64,000 nucleotides of DNA from Thalassospira lohafexi (GTDB lineage Bacteria; Pseudomonadota; Alphaproteobacteria; Rhodospirillales; Thalassospiraceae). Under the pieces are notes generated by a model that did no database searches, was not told where the DNA came from, and saw only the letters and a list, made by a program, of their open reading frames with translations. A program made the translations under genes and the position numbers. Of this stretch, positions 36,220 through 45,148 are shown one piece after another; the stretch's first letter is position 1; each line of letters begins with the position of its first letter. The stretch spans positions 372,001 through 436,000 of the forward strand of contig NZ_NXGX01000004.1 in the NCBI RefSeq assembly GCF_002844275.1, in the 5' to 3' direction.

Positions 36220-36414
36220 GTAATTGGGCGCATTTTGTGCCATAAGACAGGCAATCTCATTCGATCTTCTGGTCCCGCATTCTATGATTAAATCGTGTAA
36301 AAACAATGTTTTGTGTTTAATCCGTAGAATGAAAATTCCAAAGAATAGAATTTTTTTGTTATTTTTGAAGTTCTGTGATTAAATCCTCGCAGCACGTGAT
36401 CCGCACCTTAGTTG

Positions 36415-36428
36415 TGCACACGTGTGCA
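36415..36428. promoter_or_regulatory. Candidate LacI operator, copy 3, at the transporter operon
   Basis: TGCACACGTGTGCA is a perfect 14-bp palindrome ending 31 bases before the binding-protein start codon, inside the expected promoter or early leader. Binding here would block transcription of the transporter operon. The AT-rich stretch 36285-36385 upstream is the probable promoter zone. Confidence 0.82.
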
Positions 36429-36459
36429 TTCAACGAAATGCAAACGGGAGGAAACCCAA

Positions 36460-37494
36460 ATGACGTTTAAAAATACTCTTTATGCCGGTGCTGCCTTTGT
36501 CGGACTGGTTGTTACCGCTGTTGGACCTGCCAATGCGGCGGGCCGCCTTAGTGTCATCTGCTCGGCCGATAACGAATGGTGCGAGATGATGGAAACCGCC
36601 TTCGAGCTTGAGCATGACATCGATGTTTCGATGGTGCGCAAAAGTTCAGGCGAAGCCTATGCGCAGGTCCGCGCCGAAGCCAGCAACCCGAAACTTGATA
36701 TCTGGTGGGGCGGTACGGGTGATCCGCACTTACAAGCCGCCGCAGAAGGCCTGACCGAAGAATATACATCGCCGCAACTGGGCGATCTGCAAGACTGGGC
36801 CGTGCGTCAGGCCAAGAATGCCGATAACAAAACAGTCGGTATTTATGCCGGTGCGCTCGGCATTGGTTATAATAACGATCTGCTTGCCAAAAAGGGCCTT
36901 CCTGCGCCGAAATGCTGGAAGGATCTGGCTGATCCAGCCTATAAGGGCGAAGTCCAGATTGCCAATCCAAGCTCGTCTGGTACGTCCTACACGACGCTTG
37001 CCACACTTGTGCAGTTGTTTGGCGAAGAAGAAGCTTTCGACTTTCTCAAAGAGATGCACAAGAACGTAAATCAGTACACCAAATCGGGTTCTGCCCCGAT
37101 CAAGGCGGCTGCGGTTGGCGAAACCACGATTGGCATCACCTTCATGCATGACATGATTGCCCAGATCAAACAGGGTGCCGATTTGACCGTGGTGTCACCG
37201 TGCGAAGGTACCGGGTACGAAGTGGGCTCAATGAGCATCATCAAGGGTGCACGCAACCTTGAAAATGCAAAAATCTGGGCTGAATTTGCCCTTTCTGCAA
37301 AAACCCAGTCGATTGCCGAGGACGCGCATAGCTATCAGGTGCCGTCAAACAAGGAAGCCCGCATTCCTGATGGGGCACCGCGTTTGGATGAGTTGAAACT
37401 CATTGATTATGACTTTGCCAAATACGGTGACGCGGAAGTCCGCCGTCATCTTCTGTCGCGTTGGGATGATGAAGTGAAAAACGCGCCGCAATAA
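36460..37494 (+). CDS. AfuA-like periplasmic substrate-binding protein (sugar-phosphate type)
   Basis: A 344-residue periplasmic binding protein with a cleavable signal peptide (about 1-26, ending GPANA-A). It belongs to the iron(III)-like binding-protein fold, but blocks such as CWKDLADPAYKGEVQIANPS near 151, AFDFLKEMHKNVNQYTKSG near 188, and VSPCEGTGYEVGSMSIIKGA near 243 match AfuA, the binding protein for hexose phosphates, as I recall that family, rather than true ferric-binding FbpA. The tyrosine pair typical of iron binding is not evident. ATG 36460 follows GGGAGGA. First gene of an operon with permease, ATPase and phosphatase. Confidence 0.88.
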   Translation: MTFKNTLYAGAAFVGLVVTAVGPANAAGRLSVICSADNEWCEMMETAFELEHDIDVSMVRKSSGEAYAQVRAEASNPKLDIWWGGTGDPHLQAAAEGLTEEYTSPQLGDLQDWAVRQAKNADNKTVGIYAGALGIGYNNDLLAKKGLPAPKCWKDLADPAYKGEVQIANPSSSGTSYTTLATLVQLFGEEEAFDFLKEMHKNVNQYTKSGSAPIKAAAVGETTIGITFMHDMIAQIKQGADLTVVSPCEGTGYEVGSMSIIKGARNLENAKIWAEFALSAKTQSIAEDAHSYQVPSNKEARIPDGAPRLDELKLIDYDFAKYGDAEVRRHLLSRWDDEVKNAPQ

Positions 37495-37591
37495 TCGGCC
37501 CTTTTCCTTTTTCCGGACATCAGTGCAGTTCCGCCAACCCATCTGTGGGCGGGACTGCCGACCTTGACATTCTGCACGCGGGAGAATTTTG

Positions 37592-39832
37592 GTGAACCGA
37601 ATGCTTTGGATCTGGCTGGCCATCGGCTGGATTGGATTTGTCATATTTCCCTGGTATCAGCAGGAATACGGCTTCTGGACGTTGGAATGGCTGCTTGATG
37701 GCTATCCGACCTACGTCGATTATGCGCCTGCGATCCTTCAGGCCACCTTGCTTGAAAAATACTGGTTGTTGCCGGTCGGGCTTTTTTTGTTGGGGCCCTT
37801 GTTGCTGGCGCGGCAAGGACGCGCGCATCCGAAATACGCACAGATATTGATCATCAGTGGCCTTGGCGGCCTGATCTGGATGGTGGGGCAGGGCTTTGCC
37901 ATCGGGATTTCCGGGTGGAGTTACGGCTGGCTTGAAAGCCTGTTTGGTCCGCTTGATATGCGTCAGTACGGATTGGGCTATGGCGCCCTTCTGATGGCGG
38001 CCAGCTATCTGATCATATTGTGTACGGGGCTTGCTGCTGCTGGTGCCATGCGCGGCGATGTCTTTGTGACCTCCGCAATTGGGACGGTCGTTGCGCTTGT
38101 CGCCTTGTTTGTCTTCTTCCCGGTCGCACGCATTCTGGGCAGTGCCTTTGTTGATATTGACGGGGCTGTTTCCGGGGCGGCCTTTGTGCGCAATTTCTTT
38201 GACGACAGCGTCTGGGGATTGGGGTGCCTTGCGGGCGGGGCCTGCGGGGTGGCGTGGAATACCGCATTTCTTGCGATCCTGACGGCGGTCTCAACCACTT
38301 TGCTGGGGCTTGCCTTTGCGCTGGTCGTGACGCGCACAGGGTTTCGATACAAGAAATCACTGCGTGTTCTGACGGTTCTTCCGATTATTACGCCGCCATT
38401 CGTGATTGGTTTGGCATTGATCCTTCTTTTTGGCAGATCGGGCGCTGCGACGCAGTTCGTCTCTGATCTCCTCGGGGTGGAGGCAGGGCGTTGGCTTTAC
38501 GGCCTCCCTGGTATCTGGCTGGCTCAGACCCTGTCCTTCACCCCGATTTCTTTTTTGGTGCTGATCGGTGTTGTCGAAGGTGTCAGCCCGTCGATGGAGG
38601 AAGCCTCCCAGACGTTGCGGGCGGGGCGCTGGAAAACCTTTGTTATGGTGTCTTTGCCCCTGATGCGTCCGGGGTTGGCCAATGCGTTTTTGCTAGCCTT
38701 TATTGAAAGCATGGCCGATTTCGGCAATCCGATGGTTTTGGGGGGCAATTACGAAGTCCTTTCAACCGAAATATTCTTTGCGATTGTCGGGGCGCAAAAT
38801 GATGCCGGGCGGGCGGCTGTCCTCGCACTGGTACTGTTGTTCTTTACCCTGTCGGCATTTGCCGCACAGCGTTTCTGGCTGGGCCGGAAATCCTATGCAA
38901 CGGTTTCGGGTAAGGCCGAAAGCGGGGCACATATCGGCCTGAACCCGGCGTTGCGCCGTTTGGTCTATTGCACGGCGGTGCCGTGGGGGATCTTTACGGT
39001 GGCTGTGTATGGCATGATTTTCTATGGCAGCTTTGTGACGCGCTGGGGCTTTGATAATACGCTGACCCTGGACAACTATGTTGACGCGTTTGGCATTGGC
39101 TGGAGCGAGCATGGCATCGTTTGGACCGGGGCCGCATGGGACAGTTTCTGGACGACGTTGAACATCTCGGCGATTTCTGCGCCACTGACGGCGGCCGTGG
39201 GGTTGACGACGGCTTATCTTCTGGTGCGTCAGAACTTTCGTGGGAAAAGCGCCTTTGAATTTGGCACGATGTTAAGTTTTGCCATTCCCGGAACCGTGAT
39301 TGGCGTCAGCTATATTCTGGCATTTAACGTGCCGCCGTTTGAATTGACCGGCACCGGGGTGATCCTTGTGATCTGCTTTATCTTCCGCAATATGCCGGTG
39401 GGGGTGCGTGGTGGGATTGCCGCGATGAGCCAGCTTGACCGCAGCCTTGATGAGGCATCGCTCACACTGGGGGCAAACAGTTTCACCACGTTCCGTCGCG
39501 TGATCCTTCCGCTGTTGCGCCCCGCGATTGTTGCCGCGCTTGTCTATAGTTTCGTGCGCGCAATTACGTCTGTGAGTGCGGTGATCTTCCTGGTGAGTGC
39601 CGACCACAATATGGCGACATCCTATATTATCGGTCTTGTTGAAAACGGGCGGTACGGCGTGGCAATTGCCTATTGCTGTGTCCTGATCGTTGTGATGTTG
39701 GCGGCCATCCTTGCGGTGCAAGGGGCCATCGGCAAACGCAAACTGCGCCGTGAAGATCGCATTGCACCAGATCGTCTTACACCAGACCGCGTTAGCCCTG
39801 CTGGCGAAAATCTGAAAGAGAAGCATTCATGA
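37592..39832 (+). CDS. AfuB-like ABC transporter permease (two fused permease domains)
   Basis: A 746-residue permease with two binding-protein-dependent transport domains in one chain, as in FbpB/AfuB. An extra N-terminal membrane region (about 1-190) precedes domain one (about 220-420; EAA loop EEASQTLRAGRWKTFVMVSL) and domain two (about 520-725; DEASLTLGANSFTTFRRVIL). The start is a GTG at 37592 with GGGAG seven bases upstream. Its stop codon overlaps the ATPase start (ATGA), so the two are translationally coupled. Moves the substrate held by the upstream binding protein across the inner membrane. Confidence 0.92.
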   Translation: MNRMLWIWLAIGWIGFVIFPWYQQEYGFWTLEWLLDGYPTYVDYAPAILQATLLEKYWLLPVGLFLLGPLLLARQGRAHPKYAQILIISGLGGLIWMVGQGFAIGISGWSYGWLESLFGPLDMRQYGLGYGALLMAASYLIILCTGLAAAGAMRGDVFVTSAIGTVVALVALFVFFPVARILGSAFVDIDGAVSGAAFVRNFFDDSVWGLGCLAGGACGVAWNTAFLAILTAVSTTLLGLAFALVVTRTGFRYKKSLRVLTVLPIITPPFVIGLALILLFGRSGAATQFVSDLLGVEAGRWLYGLPGIWLAQTLSFTPISFLVLIGVVEGVSPSMEEASQTLRAGRWKTFVMVSLPLMRPGLANAFLLAFIESMADFGNPMVLGGNYEVLSTEIFFAIVGAQNDAGRAAVLALVLLFFTLSAFAAQRFWLGRKSYATVSGKAESGAHIGLNPALRRLVYCTAVPWGIFTVAVYGMIFYGSFVTRWGFDNTLTLDNYVDAFGIGWSEHGIVWTGAAWDSFWTTLNISAISAPLTAAVGLTTAYLLVRQNFRGKSAFEFGTMLSFAIPGTVIGVSYILAFNVPPFELTGTGVILVICFIFRNMPVGVRGGIAAMSQLDRSLDEASLTLGANSFTTFRRVILPLLRPAIVAALVYSFVRAITSVSAVIFLVSADHNMATSYIIGLVENGRYGVAIAYCCVLIVVMLAAILAVQGAIGKRKLRREDRIAPDRLTPDRVSPAGENLKEKHS

Positions 39833-40917
39833 AAATCAAAACACGCGCAGGTTCGGTCGTGTTCGAAAATGTCACCAAGACCTATGGTCTGGGGGCGGTG
39901 ACCGCGATCGACAATGTATCCTTCACGATCAATCCCGGCGAACTGGTGACGTTGCTGGGGCCAAGTGGCTGTGGCAAAACCACAACGCTTCGCATGATTG
40001 CCGGTCTTGAACATGCAACAAAGGGCAAAATCCTGATTGGTGGCAAGGATGTCACCCAACTTCCTGCAACAGACCGTGATGTCAGCATGGTGTTTCAGTC
40101 CTATGCACTGTTCCCGCATATGACCGTCCTTGAAAATGTGGCGTATGGTTTGACCGTGACGGGCGTTGCCAAGGCCGAAGCCCATGAGAAGGCCGAGGAG
40201 GGCCTCGATCTTGTCGGGTTGGCCGGATATGGCAGGCGGCTGCCGTCCGAGCTTTCGGGCGGACAACAGCAACGTGTTGCGGTTGCCCGTGCGCTGGTGC
40301 TTGAACCCGAAGTCCTGCTGCTGGATGAGCCACTGTCGAACCTTGACGCCAAGCTGCGCCGACAGGTGCGAACCGAAATCCGTGAGCTTCAGCAAAAACT
40401 TGGTCTGACGGCGGTCTATGTTACCCATGATCAGGAAGAGGCCCTTGCGGTATCGGACCATATCATTGTGATGAACCGCGCGGTGATTGCGCAACAAGGC
40501 ACGCCGCGCGAACTCTATGAACAACCTGCATCCGGCTTTATTGCCGACTTTATCGGGGATGCCAATTTGGTCGGGGCTGAACTGGTTGAGGTTGAGGGCG
40601 ACATGGCCCATATCGAGATTGGCGGGTTGCGACAGACCTTGCCGCATCGGGGCTTGGGCATTGGGCCGGTTAATGTTGCTGTGCGTCCTGACGCGATTGA
40701 GCTTTCTGCGGTGAATGGGGAAAGCAGGCAATCATCGCTAAAAGGTCACATTACCCATGCAGCATATCTTGGTAATCAAATGCAATACTCCGTGACATCG
40801 GACATTGGTGACCTGTTTGTCATCGATCCGCACATTGATGCACCGATTGCCACCGGGGATGAAGTTCGTATCGGCTTTTCAGGGCGTGGCCTTGCGGTGG
40901 TTCCCACCGATGAATGA
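39829..40917 (+). CDS. AfuC/FbpC-like ABC transporter ATPase
   Basis: A 362-residue ATPase of the PotA/FbpC class: Walker A GPSGCGKTT near 44, Q-loop near 88, signature LSGGQQQRVAVARAL near 142, Walker B LLLDEPLSN near 164, and H-loop VTHDQEE near 198. A C-terminal TOBE domain (about 285-355) is present, as in carbohydrate and iron importers. It overlaps the permease gene by four bases. Drives import by the transporter encoded upstream. Confidence 0.95.
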   Translation: MKIKTRAGSVVFENVTKTYGLGAVTAIDNVSFTINPGELVTLLGPSGCGKTTTLRMIAGLEHATKGKILIGGKDVTQLPATDRDVSMVFQSYALFPHMTVLENVAYGLTVTGVAKAEAHEKAEEGLDLVGLAGYGRRLPSELSGGQQQRVAVARALVLEPEVLLLDEPLSNLDAKLRRQVRTEIRELQQKLGLTAVYVTHDQEEALAVSDHIIVMNRAVIAQQGTPRELYEQPASGFIADFIGDANLVGAELVEVEGDMAHIEIGGLRQTLPHRGLGIGPVNVAVRPDAIELSAVNGESRQSSLKGHITHAAYLGNQMQYSVTSDIGDLFVIDPHIDAPIATGDEVRIGFSGRGLAVVPTDE

Positions 40918-40947
40918 TCAACAATAGAACAAACAGGCAGGGATAAA

Positions 40948-41760
40948 GTGAACAAAACAGCATCCAGAATTGACGTTGAATCGCGGCTCGAACATGCCCG
41001 GGATGTCATCCGTGCAGCGGGTAAACGCGCCATGGACTACTACGACGGAACGGCCGGTGACCTTGAGATCGAGGTCAAGGCCAACGCCCTTGATATGGTC
41101 AGTATTGCCGACAAAAATGTCGAGGCCATCATCCGTGACCGCATCGCCGATGCCTTTCCCGAGGATGGTTTCCTTGGTGAGGAAATGGGCATTGAGCAAG
41201 GTGAAAATGACTGTCTTTGGGTGATTGATCCGATTGATGGCACGGCGTGCTTTGTCAGTCAGATGCCGACCTGGTGCATTTCGGTGGCCTTGATGGTCGG
41301 CAATGAGGTGGTTTTGGGCCTGATTTACCATCCGTGCGGCGATGAGCTGTTTACCGCGATGAAAGGCGACGGCGCGTATGTGAACGGCGAACCGGTCGAA
41401 GCAAGCAAGGTCACCAAGGTCAGCGATGGCTTGTTGGGGCTGGGCCTGTCGCATCGCACCAAAAGCGATGTAATCGTGCCGGTTATGACGCAACTTCTTG
41501 ACCGCGAAGGCATGTTTATCCGCAACGGGTCGTGTGCGTTGATGATGGCTTATGCGTCTGCGGGGCGGTTGATCGGTTATTATGAGCCACATATCAATCC
41601 TTGGGACTGCATGGCGGGGATTATCCTGATGACCGAAGCGGGCGGCTGGACCAATGATTTCCTGGGCATTCCCAATGTTCTGGAAGACGGCGGACCGATC
41701 CTGGCGGCCGGGGCCAATGTTGCCGATGAACTGGCCGAGATGACCGGGGTCAAACGCTAA
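40948..41760 (+). CDS. Inositol-monophosphatase-family sugar phosphatase
   Basis: A 270-residue member of the lithium-sensitive IMPase family. Metal-binding motifs are present: GEEMG near 74-78, DPIDGTACF near 94-102, and the C-terminal WDCMAGIILMTEAGG near 218-232. Family members remove phosphate from inositol phosphates, histidinol phosphate, fructose bisphosphate or other sugar phosphates. The GTG start follows AGGGA. Its place directly behind an AfuABC-like sugar-phosphate importer suggests that it dephosphorylates the imported compound in the cytoplasm; that link is inferred. The typical GGT after DPIDGT is ACF, a small deviation. Confidence 0.9.
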   Translation: MNKTASRIDVESRLEHARDVIRAAGKRAMDYYDGTAGDLEIEVKANALDMVSIADKNVEAIIRDRIADAFPEDGFLGEEMGIEQGENDCLWVIDPIDGTACFVSQMPTWCISVALMVGNEVVLGLIYHPCGDELFTAMKGDGAYVNGEPVEASKVTKVSDGLLGLGLSHRTKSDVIVPVMTQLLDREGMFIRNGSCALMMAYASAGRLIGYYEPHINPWDCMAGIILMTEAGGWTNDFLGIPNVLEDGGPILAAGANVADELAEMTGVKR

Positions 41761-41806
41761 CGCAACGGACCTAAGGTGCGATCATTGATGGATGCACGCA
41801 ACGATC

Positions 41807-41837
41807 AAAAAGGTGGGCTATTCGCCCGCCTTTTTTT
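41807..41837. terminator. Intrinsic terminator of the AfuABC-like operon
   Basis: Stem AGGTGGGC (41811-41818) with GCCCGCCT (41824-41831), one G-T wobble, five-base loop and seven Ts. A preceding A-run allows termination of the opposite-strand hybrid kinase, whose stop codon overlaps the stem. Confidence 0.88.
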
Positions 41838-44800
41838 GTAATGCGCGCCGTTCTTCAAGCATCCGGTGTTCAAGGCGGGAAAGCTCGCTATTGATGGTTT
41901 TGATGTCGAGCGGTTTGGTGCAATGGGCATCAAATCCGGCCTCGCGGAAGGCCGCGAGATTGTCATTTGAAATATCCGCCGTCAGCGCCAAAACAGGGAT
42001 GGTGGCCTTGACCGGGTCTTCAAGCTGACGAACAAAACGGGTGGCCTCAATGCCGTCAAGGACGGGCATATGCACATCCATCAACACCGCATCGAAATCT
42101 TCGGCGGCAAGAATATCAAGCGCGATCTGTCCGTCGGCGGCGGTGGTAACTGTGTGGCCCTGCAGTTCAAGCAGTTTTTGCGCAAGGATACGGTTGATTT
42201 CGATGTCCTCGACCAGAAGCAGGTTCCAGCCCCGCGCGCGTGGTTCTTCGGCGAACGCGTTTTCGACATTTTGGGCATCGGTGTTTTCAGATGCCGCACC
42301 TTCGCTGCTGCGTGGCAGTGTCAAGTCAAACCAGAATGTGCTGCCGTCGCCCTCCTTGCTTTCGACGGTGATCGCACCGCCCATCGCCTGAATGATCTTC
42401 TGACAGATCGCAAGGCCAAGCCCGGTTCCGCCATAGCGCCGGGTGGTTGATGTGTCGGCCTGTGCAAAGGCTTCGAAAATGGAATCCAGTTTGTTTTGCG
42501 CGATGCCAATACCATCATCGCGCACCGCAATGCGCATCGACAAAGTATCGTCGGTAACCGCCAAGGGAGACACATCAATCGTGACGTTGCCAAACTTGGT
42601 GAATTTCACCGCATTGGACACAAAGTTGGTCAGCACCTGTTTAAGGCGTACCGGATCGCCAACCACCCAGCGTGGCATATCGGGGGCAACATTCAGATGC
42701 AGTTTGTTTTTCTGCGCGCGCGCCGGGACCAGCATCATCGACGATACTTCCTCGCAGATCCGATGCAGATCAAACGGCACTTCTTCAAGTATGAGTTTCC
42801 CGGCTTCGATCTTGGAAATGTCAAGAATATCGCCAATCAGCGACAACACATGCCGTCCGGCGCCACGGATCGTCGCAAGATACCCGCGCAGGGTGTCCTG
42901 TGCCGGATCATTGCCAAGGCTGTCGGACGCCAACTGCGTATAGCCAAGGATCGAGGTCATCGGCGATCGGAATTCGTGGCTCATATGGGCAATGAATTCC
43001 GATTTTGCCTTATCGGCCTGCTGTGCCTGATTCATGGCACTTTCAGCTTCTTCGCGCGCGTCTTCAAGTTCCCGGGTGCGCAGCGAAACCAGATCGACAA
43101 TCTGGCGTTCTGTTCGGGTCAGGGACCGCAAATAGATCGTCAGAAGGATGGATACCGTCGCGCCAAAAATGAAAATGGCCCACGGTTGCCAATACATAAG
43201 ACCGGCATATTGTGCATTTTCCTGATGCAGGTTGATGGTCCAGTCACGATAGCCAAATGTGAAGTTCGAGATGTTCGGATTGAACGGAATGGCGCGTTCA
43301 TCGGCAAGGTGTTTAGCAGCGTACTCGGACTTACGGTTTGAATAGATGACCCGTTTGCCCTCATCGGCTTCAAAATCAGCCAGATGCAGTTCGTAGTTTG
43401 ATGGCAAACGCGCAACCCGTGCCGCCCGGGTAATCATATTGGTCAGGCGCAATACACCAATCGCAACACCAAGGGGCGGGCCCCCTTTGTCACGCCGGTT
43501 CTGCACACCAAGCAAGGCCAGAGACGTGACAACGGCCGAGTCTGATCGAAACAGGTTAAGCGGTTCGGTCAGGGTGATGTTGCCGGTGCGCAAGGCGGTT
43601 TCAAGTGCGCGTTTGCGGACCGGATCACTGGCAAGATCAAAGCCGATTGCCTGTTCATTTCCAGATCGCGGAAAGACATAGAAAATTGGAAAATACCCGT
43701 CATCCCGCAAGGGCGAGCGGGTGAGCTTCCCGTCCTGAAGGTGGCGAATTTCGAAATCTTCGACGCCGCGCAGATGGGCGTTTTCTTCGATCAGATTGCG
43801 AGCACGCCCTTCGACAAAGGGGGCCCATTCAAGGGCCAAAATGCCGGGCCGCCGGCTTACCCATGGGGCAATCATGGCATCAAAGGTATTAAACGATACG
43901 TTGCCATGAACATCAAAAAGGGTACGCACCGCCACCAGAGAGTCGGTTGCCCGGCCCAGTTCTTCGCGAAGGGACGCTTCAAACGCACGGCGATATTGTT
44001 CGGTTTGCGCACTGTCGGCCTCGGTCAGTTGGACATAGGTATACCAACCGGCAACGGCCGACATGCCAAACCCGAAAACGGCAACGATGACGGCCAAGTT
44101 ACGGCGCAGACGGTGAATATCATGCGATATTTTGCCATCCCGTGCGCGGGTTGTAACCGACGACATCTTCTCAAGACCTGCCGCCAGCAAAATGGTCACG
44201 AAGGTGACAGCAATGATGTAATTGTATGTCTCGTCAGGGCCGGTATCTAAGTTCTGGCTGACAAAGCCGCCGGTGCCAAGGGACGTAAAGACAATGACGT
44301 TGATCATGATCAGGGCATTGATCAACGTGGCACCAAGCAGGCCAAACCGAACTGCTGCCCAGATGACAAAGGGCAGGGAGACAAAAATAAACAGGAATTC
44401 CGGCCGCGACATGATTGGCGTGATCTGGATGAACGAACTGACGATCACAGCGGCAATCGAAATGAAGGCCAGCTCAAGATAATAGCCAAGACGACGGTTT
44501 TTCCAGGGATGGTTGAAAAGGCGCAGGATCAGTGGGGTACCAACTAGGGTTCCAACCGTGCCCGAAAGCACCCAGCCTTCCCAGACAGTGCGAAGGTTTT
44601 GCACATCCGTAACGCCAGTGATCAGTGCAACGCCACTTCCGATTGTCGCCGATATCAATGGTGCCCCCAGCGCACCAAGAAGCAGGAAAATAATCAGGCC
44701 GCGCAACGATGATAACGGGCTTGTGCCACAAAGTCGGGCGACAAGGGCGGCGGGGATGGCTGTGGAAAAAGTTGTACTTGTTGCAAATAAGATCGCGGTA

Positions 44801-45027
44801 AAAAGGGAAAAATCGCTTGTCAGGGTGAGCAGCATAGACCCGCAAAATACCGCAGGAACATACCGCCAACCCCACATGATCAGGGACGCAAGGGCAATGC
44901 CCGTCGGCAACCAGATCAACCACTGGGTTGTGTCATGATACGGAAGAAGGAAACCTGCTTTCCCGGCAAGGAAATACGCGATGGCAATCGCCAGAAAGCG
45001 AATTATGTGGTGGCGTTGCACGGGCAA
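41818..45027 (-). CDS. MASE1-CHASE hybrid sensor histidine kinase with C-terminal receiver
   Basis: A 1069-residue membrane hybrid kinase. Order: MASE1 membrane sensor (about 8-300, eight or more helices), a further helix, a periplasmic CHASE domain (about 345-580; VSFNTFDAMIAPWVSRRPGI near the start), a helix near 610, HisKA (FIAHMSHEFRSPMTSILGYT near 676-695, phosphoacceptor H681), HATPase_c (to about 925) and a REC domain (about 945-1060, aspartate in VLMDVHMPVLDG near 979). The start codon is probably TTG 45027, with GAAAGGA six bases upstream; GTG 45021 is an alternative. No receiver-less partner or phosphotransfer protein is adjacent. A copy of the 15-base end of the inverted-repeat element lies just upstream. 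Confidence 0.93.
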   Translation of the reverse strand: MPVQRHHIIRFLAIAIAYFLAGKAGFLLPYHDTTQWLIWLPTGIALASLIMWGWRYVPAVFCGSMLLTLTSDFSLFTAILFATSTTFSTAIPAALVARLCGTSPLSSLRGLIIFLLLGALGAPLISATIGSGVALITGVTDVQNLRTVWEGWVLSGTVGTLVGTPLILRLFNHPWKNRRLGYYLELAFISIAAVIVSSFIQITPIMSRPEFLFIFVSLPFVIWAAVRFGLLGATLINALIMINVIVFTSLGTGGFVSQNLDTGPDETYNYIIAVTFVTILLAAGLEKMSSVTTRARDGKISHDIHRLRRNLAVIVAVFGFGMSAVAGWYTYVQLTEADSAQTEQYRRAFEASLREELGRATDSLVAVRTLFDVHGNVSFNTFDAMIAPWVSRRPGILALEWAPFVEGRARNLIEENAHLRGVEDFEIRHLQDGKLTRSPLRDDGYFPIFYVFPRSGNEQAIGFDLASDPVRKRALETALRTGNITLTEPLNLFRSDSAVVTSLALLGVQNRRDKGGPPLGVAIGVLRLTNMITRAARVARLPSNYELHLADFEADEGKRVIYSNRKSEYAAKHLADERAIPFNPNISNFTFGYRDWTINLHQENAQYAGLMYWQPWAIFIFGATVSILLTIYLRSLTRTERQIVDLVSLRTRELEDAREEAESAMNQAQQADKAKSEFIAHMSHEFRSPMTSILGYTQLASDSLGNDPAQDTLRGYLATIRGAGRHVLSLIGDILDISKIEAGKLILEEVPFDLHRICEEVSSMMLVPARAQKNKLHLNVAPDMPRWVVGDPVRLKQVLTNFVSNAVKFTKFGNVTIDVSPLAVTDDTLSMRIAVRDDGIGIAQNKLDSIFEAFAQADTSTTRRYGGTGLGLAICQKIIQAMGGAITVESKEGDGSTFWFDLTLPRSSEGAASENTDAQNVENAFAEEPRARGWNLLLVEDIEINRILAQKLLELQGHTVTTAADGQIALDILAAEDFDAVLMDVHMPVLDGIEATRFVRQLEDPVKATIPVLALTADISNDNLAAFREAGFDAHCTKPLDIKTINSELSRLEHRMLEERRALQKKAGE

Positions 45028-45049
45028 ATAGCGTCCTTTCCCGGTATCA

Positions 45050-45064
45050 GGGTTCAGACCCTAA
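45050..45064. repeat. Copy of the terminal sequence of the 32875-33140 element
   Basis: GGGTTCAGACCCTAA is identical to 33128-33142, the right end of the MITE-like element plus the flanking TAA. No second inverted copy is found nearby, so it is a solo end, a remnant, or an independent near-palindromic site (GGGT/ACCC). It lies 23 bases upstream of the hybrid kinase start codon. Confidence 0.5.
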
Positions 45065-45148
45065 TGTAGGGGGCGGCACGGCGTTTTTGAATAATGTATT
45101 CGTCGTGCAGGCAATATTATTTTCGCGGGGCATCGGTTTCTTGCCCGA

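Noticed and set aside
39670-40731. 353-codon minus-strand open frame opposite the transporter permease and ATPase genes
   Set aside because: The plus strand has clear Walker, signature and permease motifs in frame; the antisense translation is histidine/arginine-rich with no family resemblance, as expected from GC-rich shadow frames.
36460-40917. Iron(III) ABC transporter
   Set aside because: Sequence blocks of the binding protein match AfuA-type sugar-phosphate binding proteins, a LacI rather than Fur-type control is present, and a sugar phosphatase is in the operon.
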